This document shows, piece after piece, positions 7,583-16,075 of a DNA stretch of 64,000 nucleotides. Within the stretch, counting starts at the first letter, position 1, and each line of letters begins with the position of its first letter. The translations under genes were made by a program, and so were the position numbers. The stretch is taken from positions 1-64,000 of the forward strand of contig NZ_PZJJ01000017.1 of the NCBI RefSeq assembly GCF_003044065.1, written 5' to 3'. The notes under the pieces are model-generated. The model was not told where the DNA came from. It searched no databases and saw nothing but the letters and a program-made list of their open reading frames with translations. This DNA comes from Alkalicoccus saliphilus (GTDB taxonomy: Bacteria; Bacillota; Bacilli; Bacillales; Salisediminibacteriaceae).

Positions 7583-8518
7583 GTGATAGCAAATATCCGT
7601 GCGGCTCTTGGATATATTCTTGTTCTGAGCGGTGCTGCCTGCTGGGGAATGACCGGATTATTTGTGCAGACACTGTACGAGTTCGGCTTTTCCCCCTGGC
7701 AGGTTGTCACAGCCAGAATGACTATGTCCGCTTTGATTCTTTTTATTATTATTCTGATGTTTGCAAAAGAGTATTTAAAAATAAAACTGAAAGACCTTCC
7801 ATACTTATGCGCCCTCGGCATCGTCAGCATGGCTGTTTTCAACTGGTTTTACTTTGCCGTCATGGAACGTGCCTCCGTTGCTGTGGCTGTCGTATTTGTT
7901 TACACTTCCCCAATATTCGCTGCCCTGATCGCCCGCTTTCTCTACCGTGAAAAGCTGACAATCCAGAAAAATGCTGCCATAGGGCTGACTATCGTCGGGT
8001 GTGCCCTCGCTGTAGGACTTCTCCCTCCCGGTGGGGACAGCGCAGATACACTGACTATCCTCCTTGGGCTCCTGGCCGGACTGTTCTGTGCTTCCTACAG
8101 CCTGCTCGGAAAATTTGTTACCGGTATTTATCATCCGCTGACAATAACGTTTTATGCGCTTTTAAGCGGCATGGCTTTTACTATTCCTACAAGCGGTATC
8201 TGGGAACATAGAGCTTTGCTTACTGCCGGTGAAATATGGATACCCCTTCTTGGGATATCCATTATCTCCACTATATTTGCCTATCTTCTTTTCACTTACG
8301 GGCTGGCTTACGTGGAATCCAGCAAGGCTGCCATTCTCTCTTCAATGGAGCTTGTTGTTTCAGTTATTATCAGTATCTTTATTTTAAATGAAATTCTCAC
8401 ATGGTGGCAGGGTTCCGGATTTATCCTTGTAATTGCTGCTATTATGCTCACCGTTATTTCGTTCCGGCGCCGAGTCCGTCAAAAATATCCTGGAACTGAA
8501 TACACGACTTACGAATAA
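7583..8518 (+). CDS. EamA/DMT superfamily transporter
   Basis: An inner-membrane protein of about 311 aa with ten predicted membrane segments and the two EamA repeats (residues about 5-135 and 150-290). It starts with the usual GYILVLSGAACWGM, and the second repeat contains GLLAGLFCASYSLLGK. DMT carriers export or import small metabolites such as amino acids or drugs; the substrate is unknown. Three GTG codons in frame lie near the start. The GTG at 7583 is chosen because AAGGAAAGGAG ends 9 nt before it, while the upstream ones overlap that site. A strong terminator follows. Confidence 0.82.
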   Translation: MIANIRAALGYILVLSGAACWGMTGLFVQTLYEFGFSPWQVVTARMTMSALILFIIILMFAKEYLKIKLKDLPYLCALGIVSMAVFNWFYFAVMERASVAVAVVFVYTSPIFAALIARFLYREKLTIQKNAAIGLTIVGCALAVGLLPPGGDSADTLTILLGLLAGLFCASYSLLGKFVTGIYHPLTITFYALLSGMAFTIPTSGIWEHRALLTAGEIWIPLLGISIISTIFAYLLFTYGLAYVESSKAAILSSMELVVSVIISIFILNEILTWWQGSGFILVIAAIMLTVISFRRRVRQKYPGTEYTTYE

Positions 8519-8542
8519 AATATCGATTTCAGGCATAACTCA

Positions 8543-8572
8543 GGGGCTGTTCCGGAAGAACAGCCCCTTTTC
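8543..8572. terminator. Intrinsic terminator after EamA gene
   Basis: A perfect 10-bp GC-rich stem (GGGGCTGTTC with GAACAGCCCC) has a 5-nt loop and is followed by TTTTC. Confidence 0.9.
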
Positions 8573-8575
8573 AAG

Positions 8576-8945
8576 ATAGATTCACACCATAGGGAACTCA
8601 ACCATTTCTTGGCTCCAATCTGTTACTCACCGGCTGAAGTATTCACGATTTACTTACCTTACTTTCAGCGTAACAGACGGCCTCAGCTGCTTCCGCAGGT
8701 TTGCTGTCCTACAAGCCATTGATGGAAGGATAAAGTGAATGTGTTGAGGAAGTTTGTAATCCAGTTCCTCGATCCTGATTTTTTCGCATTTCCATCAGGC
8801 GCTGGCTGTTTCACTCAGCTTTTATTCTCCAGCTTGAATGCATCTTAACTGCTTAATATGCATACCACCAAAGAATAGATTAAGCTGCAGCCGGTACATT
8901 GGCGGAATCAACGCGATGGCTGAGCTGCCTGCGGTGTGAATCTAT
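8576..8945. mobile_element. 370-bp non-coding element with 13-bp inverted ends (MITE-like or structured RNA)
   Basis: The ends are perfect 13-bp inverted repeats, ATAGATTCACACC at 8576 and its complement ending at 8945. Inside are further paired segments: CTGTTAC with GTAACAG (8630-8675 region), GATGGAA with TTCCATC, GAGGAA with TTCCTC, and AGAATAGATT near 8871 with AATCTATTCT at the right end. All six reading frames are broken by stops, so it does not code. A miniature transposable element or a structured RNA both fit. No target duplication could be seen. Confidence 0.55.
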
Positions 8946-9123
8946 TCTGTTGTTATTATTAATATACCCGTTTTACGGAAATATAACCCTTTCTGCTAAA
9001 AATAATTTCCGGGAAAATTGAATATTTTTTGAGAAGGAGGGCAAAGCCGCTGCTTTAAGCAGGAAGATATAGCTGCGCTCAGGACCGCCGCCCCCCCCTC
9101 TCTGCCTGGAATATCACAGGACT

Positions 9124-9717
9124 TTACCTCCCCCGGGAAACAAACGGATTATCTGTCTCCCAGAAACGCCATGGAAAGTCTTTTGCTTCCCCGCTGTTTG
9201 GAATGCCGATCCGCGTTCCTTCCGATATGTTTTCAGGGGAGCTTCCTTCCGCAATGAAAGGGACACTCTGGTAGACGGGCAGACCGTAATCCTCCATAGT
9301 TATACCGAGGGCTTTTGTCAGCTTGCCCGGACCGCTTGTTAAATTCGTTTCTTTATGATGAAGCCCTCGTCGTTCATACATTAATTCTTTACCGAGGTAT
9401 GGTTCCACAGCCCGGACGAGTACCGCTTCCGGACGTCCTTCCCTGCCGCTCACTACATTAAAGAGACAGTGTGTATGCATCACATACGTATAGACGTGGC
9501 CGGGAGGACCGAACATCACTTCGGTTCTTTTTGTACGCCTGTTTCCGTAGCTGTGGGCAGCCTGGTCTCCCGGTCCGATATAAGCCTCTGTTTCGACGAT
9601 TCTTCCAGCTGCTGTTCCTACTGCTGTTTCTTTAATAAGGATTTTTCCGAGCATCGCCCGGGCCAGGTCGAGTGTTTGCTGATGGTAAAAACTCTCCGGC
9701 AGTCGCTGTAAACGCAT
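9124..9717 (-). CDS. DNA-3-methyladenine glycosylase (AAG/MPG family)
   Basis: A 197-aa base-excision repair enzyme that removes alkylated purines such as 3-methyladenine and hypoxanthine from DNA. Family features are LARAMLGKILIKE, the catalytic block RIVETEAYIGPGDQAAHSYGNRRTKRTEVMFG with the active-site Glu, VYTYVMHTHCLFNVV, and the late EAVLVRAVEP and NLTSGPGKL motifs. The ATG at 9717 sits 7 nt behind AGGAG; an ATG two codons earlier is too close to it. The gene stands alone. It is unrelated in fold to AlkA-type glycosylases. Confidence 0.92.
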   Translation of the reverse strand: MRLQRLPESFYHQQTLDLARAMLGKILIKETAVGTAAGRIVETEAYIGPGDQAAHSYGNRRTKRTEVMFGPPGHVYTYVMHTHCLFNVVSGREGRPEAVLVRAVEPYLGKELMYERRGLHHKETNLTSGPGKLTKALGITMEDYGLPVYQSVPFIAEGSSPENISEGTRIGIPNSGEAKDFPWRFWETDNPFVSRGR

Positions 9718-9926
9718 AGTCATTCTCCTATCCTTCTTTCATCGCTGTTTTAAGATATCATTATAAAGGGAGACAAAGAAAACTGCCAGTTTTACAGATA
9801 TTTGCTGTCAGGAAAAAGTAAAGGCCGGGTACCGCAGTGATTCACTGAAAAACAATAAAGAAGCCTGCCCTGCAGACTCGACAGTCCCGAAGGCCGGCCT
9901 TTTCAAATTTATTCGCCTGAATTTTG

Positions 9927-10850
9927 TTAAGAAACTGTTTTTCTTCGGGAGATAACAAGCATTGCGCCTGCTGCAGCAGCCGTCAGCAGTCCCCCCAGTA
10001 CGTAAAAAGGATAGTCGGAAGCGGTAGCCGGAAGCTCGTCCCCATTTTCCTCCATGAATTCCTCTTCGTAGTCAAAATAATAATCATCGTAGTCCAGCGC
10101 ACCTTCTATGACTTCTGCAGGGATCTCAAATTCTTCTGCACTGTTGAAGTTATAAAAGGTTGTCCGGGAAGACTCCTTAAACTCCTCGCCTGTCCGGCCG
10201 TCCTCGTATTCATATACGGTCTCATATTCTCTGTGAATCTCTGTCAGATAGTTTGTTTCTTTGCTGATATGCACTTCGTAAAAAAGATTGTTGATCCGCA
10301 GCTCTGCCGTTATTTCATCATCCTCCCCTTCCAGGGTGGGATCCAGAACATCTTCATATCCAGTTTCATCGCTTTCATACGTCAGCACATACGCCTCGTC
10401 CTCTTCCGTGACCGTAAAGCCGTCAAGTGCTTCTATTTCCTCAAAATAGCCCTCTGCAGTACTGCCGTAGGCCAGCATATCAAATTCCGGATTATCCGCG
10501 GTGATTTTAAACCACGTATCTTCAAAATCCGTAAAATAATACGCGTCCTCTGTTAAGTAGGTAGTCCAGCTGTCGGTATCGCCGTCGTATTCGGTAGAAG
10601 CCTGCGTACGCATTTTAAAAGGGCTGGTAAAGATATCTTCATGCGCCTCATAGGAGCCTTCAAATTCACCGAATTCACTGATATCGGAGTAAGTAATTTC
10701 TGTATGAATGGAGTAGCTGTCGAGACTTTCCATCGCGTTCCGTGAATCCTGAATGAGTTCCTCAGGAGAAAGTGCCTGTGCTGAAATTGGGACAGCAGCG
10801 AGCATCATCACGGACACACCGGCAGAAAATTTCCATCTGTTTTTCGTCAT
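9927..10850 (-). CDS. Cell-wall-anchored LPxTA protein, tandem paralogue 2
   Basis: A 307-aa exported protein with a signal peptide ending near ISAQA, a very acidic mature part, and a C-terminal sorting signal: LPATA, a hydrophobic segment and SRRK. The motif ends in A rather than G, the type used by class D sortases in Bacillus (LPNTA). The body (SPEELIQDSRNAMESLDSYS, then repeated Y/E/D-rich strands) resembles LolA-like or DUF6612-type lipid-binding folds; this is a guess. It shares layout and many blocks (LIxxSRxAMxxL, FYEVHIxKETxYLT, FxIPxEVxxGAxDY) with its upstream neighbour, so they are tandem duplicates. No sortase gene is nearby. Function unknown. Confidence 0.8.
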   Translation of the reverse strand: MTKNRWKFSAGVSVMMLAAVPISAQALSPEELIQDSRNAMESLDSYSIHTEITYSDISEFGEFEGSYEAHEDIFTSPFKMRTQASTEYDGDTDSWTTYLTEDAYYFTDFEDTWFKITADNPEFDMLAYGSTAEGYFEEIEALDGFTVTEEDEAYVLTYESDETGYEDVLDPTLEGEDDEITAELRINNLFYEVHISKETNYLTEIHREYETVYEYEDGRTGEEFKESSRTTFYNFNSAEEFEIPAEVIEGALDYDDYYFDYEEEFMEENGDELPATASDYPFYVLGGLLTAAAAGAMLVISRRKTVS

Positions 10851-11033
10851 ATATTGCTTCCTCCTCTAATGTGTTTATCTGTGTTAAAGCAGGGAGATAG
10901 AAGAAAATTCCCTCCAGCCCGGCCCGCCGTGAGGAGCAGCTGACAGCTTTTCCCCCGGCAGCCGAAGAGATAAAGAACAACTTCCTTCTAATGAACAGCT
11001 TCGGTCGAAAATCTACTGCTGGATATCTTCCCG

Positions 11034-11975
11034 TTAAACTTCAATACCTGTCTTTCTACGGGATACAGCCAGGAGTCCGCCGGCTGCTGCCGCTGTTAAC
11101 AGGCCGGCCAGCACGTAAAACGGATAGTTATTGGCAGTGGCCGGGAGCTCGTCTCCCTCTTCATAGTAGTCTGGATAATAGTCCGCATAATCTACAGCGC
11201 CATCCACCACTTCAGACGGAACTTCAAAAGGCTCCACACCGTTGAAATTATGGAAGGTTCTCCACAAAGAATCCCTTACATCGATTCTTTCTCCCTCGTC
11301 CGTATAAGACGTATGAAATTCCCTGTACATATCCGTGAGGTAGTAAGTTTCCTTGTCGATATGTACCTCATAGAAAACGTCCGTAATTTCGTCATACTCA
11401 TCCACGTCACCGGTTAATCCCTCGTCCATATCCCCGCTTAATGAAGGTTCGAGCACATCTTCATACGTTCCGCCCGAACTGTCGTAGGTTAAAACGTACA
11501 TTCCATCCTCTTCGCTTAATGAAAACTCATCCGCAAACAGGTCTATATCATAGAAATACATCTCGTCCATCGTCGTTTTAAAATCCGGCCTTTCAAATCC
11601 TTCGTCTCCTTCTCTTATTACGACCCACGGCCCATCACTGTCCTGATTGTAGAACGCACTCTCTGTTGAATACATCGCCCAGTTAAATTCCGATCCATCA
11701 TCAGCCGTCGTGGTATAAAAACCTCTCATCATAAAAGGGCTGCTGATAATATCTTCCTCGGACACATGGTAGTCGACGATCTGCTCTTCTCCTCTTTCAT
11801 AAGAGTATTCGATTTCGGTGTCGACAGAGAGACTTTCCAGGTTGTACATCGCTTCCCGGGAATTTTCGATAACGTCTTCTACGCTGTGTTCTTCTGCTGA
11901 GACCGGAGCAGCTGAAAATAAAAGAGCAGAGCAGGCGAGTACAGGAACTGATTTCCTTACGTATTGTTTAGTCAT
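11034..11975 (-). CDS. Cell-wall-anchored LPxTA protein, tandem paralogue 1
   Basis: A 313-aa exported protein: signal peptide ending near APVSA, acidic body, then LPATA, a hydrophobic stretch and SRRK as a sortase signal. It is the sister of the gene at 9927-10850, sharing DVIENSREAMYNLESLS, the YLTDMYREFHTSY region and the C-terminal anchor, and probably recognised by a class D-type sortase. The start is taken at MTKQYVRK, behind GGAGG and matching MTKNRWK of the sister, not at the longer frame from 12074. The two genes are 183 bp apart on the same strand. The shared LolA-like appearance suggests ligand or lipid binding at the wall, but this is inference. Confidence 0.8.
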   Translation of the reverse strand: MTKQYVRKSVPVLACSALLFSAAPVSAEEHSVEDVIENSREAMYNLESLSVDTEIEYSYERGEEQIVDYHVSEEDIISSPFMMRGFYTTTADDGSEFNWAMYSTESAFYNQDSDGPWVVIREGDEGFERPDFKTTMDEMYFYDIDLFADEFSLSEEDGMYVLTYDSSGGTYEDVLEPSLSGDMDEGLTGDVDEYDEITDVFYEVHIDKETYYLTDMYREFHTSYTDEGERIDVRDSLWRTFHNFNGVEPFEVPSEVVDGAVDYADYYPDYYEEGDELPATANNYPFYVLAGLLTAAAAGGLLAVSRRKTGIEV

Positions 11976-12368
11976 TCCACAAAACCTCCATATATTCTTT
12001 TTGGGCATTTCAAAAAATACCCTGGTAACAAGGGCTTGTAAACAGTTGATGATTCTAAACAATTTCAGCAGCACAGTGAAAGAACTAACTTACATAAAGC
12101 GGAGCATTTGGATTTGAAACCTCTCCCCTCCTTCTTCCAATGTAATACAAAAAGGAAATATTTGTTTGAAAATTCAATATTTTTACTTTATCACATAAAT
12201 CATGGATAATAAAGGATATTTCCTGTGTTTTATATCTATTCCTTTTACGTTAATCACATGAAAAATCTTCTCTTTCTAAGGGTGTTCTCAACTGCTCCGT
12301 TATTTTACAAATGAAAATGTAATAAAAAAATCTTTGCACCAGTGTCCACCGGAAACAGAATAAGAAGC

Positions 12369-12412
12369 AGAAAACGCCCTCCCGATACACCTGACCGGAA
12401 GGACGTTTTCAC
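12369..12412. terminator. Imperfect hairpin, possible terminator
   Basis: GAAAACGCCCTCCCG pairs imperfectly with CGGAAGGACGTTTTC. It lies downstream, on the minus strand, of the sorting-signal remnant and of the mscS gene, and would end transcripts from them. The rest of 11976-12438 is AT-rich upstream sequence with no clear feature. Confidence 0.5.
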
Positions 12413-12438
12413 TGTTTTCTTATTACGTGCTGTTTGGC

Positions 12439-12531
12439 TCACTGTTGGTGCTGTTCGATGTTTTTCCGCCTGGATATTACGAGCATTCCGCCCGCTGCAG
12501 CCACTGTTAACAGCCCTGCCAGCACCGCCTT
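12439..12531 (-). pseudogene. Remnant C-terminus of a third LPxTA surface protein
   Basis: This 30-codon frame encodes AVLAGLLTVAAAGGMLVISR, then RK and a short tail ending in TGA. It matches the final hydrophobic anchor and charged tail of the two genes at 9927 and 11034 almost residue for residue (YVLAGLLTAAAAG...VSRRK). A TGA directly precedes it and the LPATA motif and body are gone, so it is the decayed 3' end of a third tandem copy, abutting the mscS gene. Confidence 0.72.
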
Positions 12532-12550
12532 TCAAAATTCCTTAAAAACA

Positions 12551-13453
12551 CTATTTATTATCCACTTTAATATTTACCGGAGGGGCACTCACGAGTTCAA
12601 AAGTAGCAGAGGCAAGACTTGTTTTATCCGGATGCTCCTCTATTCTTTCCAATATATTAGTAAACAGACGATCTTTTGTGGAACGCCGGGCTTTGTAATG
12701 TACGACGTAGCGGATTGTATATTCCACCCAGTTGTCGTTCACTTGAAGCGTTACCATCGGATCTGTCGCTGCGTTTTCAATGTAAAACTTCCGCACCATC
12801 GAATACCAGTATTCCTTCGTTTCCTCTGTATACCCTCCAGAAGCTTCTTCCGCCGCATCATAAAGCAGCTGTCTCATAAAGGTATAGTCACTCCCGAATT
12901 TCACCGGAATTTTAATCTCGTCCCATAAAAAGGGGAAATCTGTGGAATAATTGTACACCGGTGCCGTAAAAACAAAGCTGTTTGCAATTTTTACGATTCT
13001 GCCGTTGTACAGATCTGCCTCCACCCAGTCCCCTGTTTCCATGATGGTCGTCCTCAGGACACCAATATCAATGACGTCTCCGGTTACTCCTCCAAGCTGG
13101 ACCCGGTCCCCCGTACTGAACATCCCTCCTACAAGCACTGTCAGCCATCCGGCAATACTCGCAATAACTTCGCGGAGTGAAAAAGCAATACCTGCACTCG
13201 CAACACTTAAAACTACAGTTATGCCGCCAAGCATATCACTGTAAAGAACAGCAAGGAAAATGACCACGAGTACAAACCCGAAAACATTTGCTGCTTTCCG
13301 CGTCCTGTACCAGTTATTGTGGTCTTTTACATAACGTCCAAGACTTTTTTTCAGCAGCCGTGTCATAAAATAGATAATAAAAACACCGGCCGCCGCAGCT
13401 GCGAATGTACCGATGACATTTTCCGCGGCTATGTAGTTCATCCACTCATCCAT
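12551..13453 (-). CDS. Small-conductance mechanosensitive channel, MscS family
   Basis: A 300-aa membrane channel that opens under membrane tension to release solutes during hypo-osmotic shock. It has N-terminal membrane helices (residues about 10-35, 55-75 and 80-105), the pore-lining third helix with the pattern VASAGIAFSLREVIASIAGW, then the beta domain with GDRVQLGGVTGDVIDIGVLRTTI and a C-terminal alpha/beta domain. Length is close to E. coli MscS. It is a single gene; its role fits an organism exposed to changing salinity. The family call is secure; gating properties are not predictable. Confidence 0.9.
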   Translation of the reverse strand: MDEWMNYIAAENVIGTFAAAAAGVFIIYFMTRLLKKSLGRYVKDHNNWYRTRKAANVFGFVLVVIFLAVLYSDMLGGITVVLSVASAGIAFSLREVIASIAGWLTVLVGGMFSTGDRVQLGGVTGDVIDIGVLRTTIMETGDWVEADLYNGRIVKIANSFVFTAPVYNYSTDFPFLWDEIKIPVKFGSDYTFMRQLLYDAAEEASGGYTEETKEYWYSMVRKFYIENAATDPMVTLQVNDNWVEYTIRYVVHYKARRSTKDRLFTNILERIEEHPDKTSLASATFELVSAPPVNIKVDNK

Positions 13454-13597
13454 TGTAAATCTCCCCTCGTAATTACTACTATCGTTATTACCCTTTTCTT
13501 TCCCTGCCTTAACAGAGCTTAAAAATAAGGGAAATGGGAATAGGGAATAGTAGAACCAATAATAGTCTGAGTACAGGCAGGAAAGGAGATTGGAAGC

Positions 13598-14125
13598 ATG
13601 GGACTGTTTAATTTTTTCAAAAAATCAGAGGATCAGGAAAAAAGTACCCCGGCTCCAGAGAACGAAAGGTACCGCCTCGCACTGGAGGAATTTGAAAGAA
13701 ACCGTTTTAAAGATAAAGAGCAGGCAAAAGCAGCCCTTCAGGTTGCCTATCAGTTTTCCGAAGGCAGCCCTCTCGACCGCCACCATTTTTATAAAACAGC
13801 GGGAGACTATTTTTACAATCTGCAGCATGAGGAAGGAACAGCCGCCCTCGAAAAATGTAAGGATATCTGGCGGGAGCATATTAAATACACCCCGGACATT
13901 CTGGAAGCATACAAAAAGAAATATCATAAGGAATCCCTGCTTGATTTTATTCCACCCGACGTCCCTGCCTTTAAGCGTCTTGCGGAACTTTATGAGGAAG
14001 AGGGCAGTTATTCCGATGCAGTGGAAGTATGTGATGAAGCTTTAAAGTATAAAATACGGGACGGGACAGCAGGAGGATTTGAAGGAAGGAAAAAACGACT
14101 GCAGGAAAAAATGCACCGCCGTTGA
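13598..14125 (+). CDS. Helical (TPR-like) protein of unknown function
   Basis: A 175-aa soluble protein, highly charged and almost all predicted helix. Segments such as YRLALEEFERNRFKDKEQAKAA, DRHHFYKTAGDYFYNLQHEE and FKRLAELYEEEGSYSDAVEV look like tetratricopeptide-type helix pairs (A-x-x-Y-E-E-x-G-x-Y-x-x-A), so a protein-binding role is possible. There is no signal peptide. The ribosome binding site AAAGGAG and ATG are well placed. I do not recognise a named family. Confidence 0.68.
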   Translation: MGLFNFFKKSEDQEKSTPAPENERYRLALEEFERNRFKDKEQAKAALQVAYQFSEGSPLDRHHFYKTAGDYFYNLQHEEGTAALEKCKDIWREHIKYTPDILEAYKKKYHKESLLDFIPPDVPAFKRLAELYEEEGSYSDAVEVCDEALKYKIRDGTAGGFEGRKKRLQEKMHRR

Positions 14126-14311
14126 TACTCATAAATAATCTGAGGAGAATGACTTACTAAAAACGCTGTCTGTTTTCCACTGATAAGCAGCTTATTGAAA
14201 AAGAGGAAAATTAATAGCACAATTCATGGTTATCTCCTGTTTTTTCAGGGTATAAGTAACCTTCGGACTACTCCAATTCAGTTATTTTTCCAGCAGAGGA
14301 GGTGTTCTGCT

Positions 14312-15730
14312 ATGAACGACGATCGTAACGAAGAAGCAGCAGAGCAGAGTGAAAAAGAAAAATCGACCGAAGAAAAGAAACAGAAAGAAAAAGACTCGAT
14401 GAGGGATAGTGATTCCGACCATAAAGAGGAAGCAGAGCAGAGTGAAGAAGAAAAAACCACTGAAGAAAAAGAACAGGAAGAAAAAGAAGAGATGCCGGAC
14501 AGTGAGTCAGATCATACAGAGCTTCCAACGCTTCATGTTGGTCTGATTCCAGCTCCAAAAGCAGCATCTGATCTTTCTGATAAACTAGCTGGTGAGCTGG
14601 CGGATCTTCTGCGAGATTACGTGGACGATGAATATTCCTGGAAAGTAGAAATTGTCGTTGACTCCTATATCGGAGCAGAAGAAAATGCGGCAAAAACACT
14701 CCAGCAGGCTCAGAGTATCTCTGATGATAAAAATTGGGACTATGCCATTGCTGTTACAGATATGCCTTTGTTTAAAGACGGCGAATTTATCGTAGCAGAA
14801 GTCGAAGAAGAACTCGCGCTTGCCCAGATCTCTCTTCCGGCTCTTGGATTCGCCCCACTCCTCCGCCGCGTCAGGGAAGCCTCGCTGCAGCTTGTGAGTG
14901 AAATGCATCACGGCAGTTCCGAAGAAGCAAGAGACCGGGAACAGGAGAGAGTAGATAACATGGATCCGGGAAATGATAAAAACATGCACAAAATTGGTTC
15001 CCGGGAACTATGCAAAGCCGGACCGCTCAACCGTTTTGCACCGATTAAGCGTATTACCGTGAATATCGATCGTGTTACAGTAGACGAAGAAGGAGCTGAC
15101 ACGACCGTACGCTTCATCGCTTCCCCACGGGCAAACGGCTACATGCGGCTGACGAGCGGCATGGTGCGTGCCAACGATCCATACAAGGTAGTTACGACGT
15201 TTAAGAGCGTTGTGGCTGTTGCTTTTGCTACCGGGGCCTATGCACTGATTTTCCCTACCGTCTGGATGCTTGCAGATTCCTACGATGAGATAAGGGCTGC
15301 CACCTTAATGGTGATCTCTTTTACGGCAATGACAGCCTGGATTATTATTGCCCACAAACTTTGGGAAACCAGGTCGGAAACAAATGATAATAAATACTTA
15401 ATCCGGCTTCATAATGCTTCCACTGTTTTTACGATAGGATTTGGAGTGGCTATTTATTATGTTCTGTTGTTTTTCTGTTTTCTATTTGCCGTATTTTTAT
15501 TTATTCCACCGGATCTCCTGGAATCAGGAGACGGCATCGGACGGCCGGCAGGACTTCCGTATTTTCTTTACTTAGCCTGGCTGATCACGTCAATTGCAAC
15601 CGTAATTGGTGCGATCGGTGCTGGTCTTGAAGATGAAGAAACCGTCCTTAAAGGTACGTACGGCTACCGTCAGCGTCTTCGAAAAGAATATATTCAAAGA
15701 ATGAAAGAAGAAGCGGACGAAAAAAAATAG
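14312..15730 (+). CDS. Membrane protein of unknown function with acidic repeat N-terminus
   Basis: A 472-aa protein. The first 75 residues are very rich in E, K and D and contain two tandem imperfect copies of about 33 residues (EQSEKEKSTEEKKQKEKDSM, then EQSEEEKTTEEKEQEEKEEM). A soluble alpha/beta-looking region follows (HVGLIPAPKAASDLSDKLAGEL, WDYAIAVTDMPLF), then five or so membrane helices from about residue 290. The start is the ATG behind GAGGAGG at 14312; a longer frame upstream is unlikely. I do not recognise the function. A terminator follows. Confidence 0.7.
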   Translation: MNDDRNEEAAEQSEKEKSTEEKKQKEKDSMRDSDSDHKEEAEQSEEEKTTEEKEQEEKEEMPDSESDHTELPTLHVGLIPAPKAASDLSDKLAGELADLLRDYVDDEYSWKVEIVVDSYIGAEENAAKTLQQAQSISDDKNWDYAIAVTDMPLFKDGEFIVAEVEEELALAQISLPALGFAPLLRRVREASLQLVSEMHHGSSEEARDREQERVDNMDPGNDKNMHKIGSRELCKAGPLNRFAPIKRITVNIDRVTVDEEGADTTVRFIASPRANGYMRLTSGMVRANDPYKVVTTFKSVVAVAFATGAYALIFPTVWMLADSYDEIRAATLMVISFTAMTAWIIIAHKLWETRSETNDNKYLIRLHNASTVFTIGFGVAIYYVLLFFCFLFAVFLFIPPDLLESGDGIGRPAGLPYFLYLAWLITSIATVIGAIGAGLEDEETVLKGTYGYRQRLRKEYIQRMKEEADEKK

Positions 15731-15777
15731 CAGTGCTAAAGATTAAAAACAGCTGCTCAAAAAGTCAATTAACCACT

Positions 15778-15813
15778 AAAAAAGCCTGACGGCCCGATCT
15801 GTCAGGTTTTTTA
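15778..15813 (+). terminator. Intrinsic terminator
   Basis: Short stem CCTGAC/GTCAGG with a 10-nt loop followed by TTTTTTAG, ending the membrane-protein gene at 15730. Between here and the lactate permease lie only the promoter and operator listed next. Confidence 0.8.
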
Positions 15814-15948
15814 GTTTGTTAATGATCGCCAGTTTTAACTGCTTTATCAACTGTACAGGAGCTTCCCCCCTGCTTTTTTCTCTCCTGCCCCGCCTTTACT
15901 CTACTTAAAAAAGGTCCTTTCATCCGTGACAAATTTGTGAAAAAGAGG

Positions 15949-15991
15949 TTGCAGGAAAAGTTTTCATGTGCTTATAATGTAAGCACTTACA
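15949..15991 (+). promoter_or_regulatory. lctP promoter with overlapping cre-like operator
   Basis: A sigma-A-type promoter is visible: TTGCAG at 15949-15954 and TATAAT at 15973-15978 with an 18-nt spacer. Immediately at the -10 end sits the palindrome TGTAAGCACTTACA (15978-15991), which differs from the CcpA cre consensus (TGNAANCGNWNNCA) at one position. Binding there would block transcription, so carbon catabolite repression of lactate use is likely. Confidence 0.7.
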
Positions 15992-16075
15992 AAAATACAT
16001 CTGATGACCTGTTCTTCAGATCATCTACTCTTATGTTTTTTACTGATTTCACGTATAATGATTGGAGGAACACTC

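Noticed and set aside
8576-8945. Decayed transposase gene in the element with inverted ends
   Set aside because: All six frames are broken by frequent stops and no transposase motif is visible.
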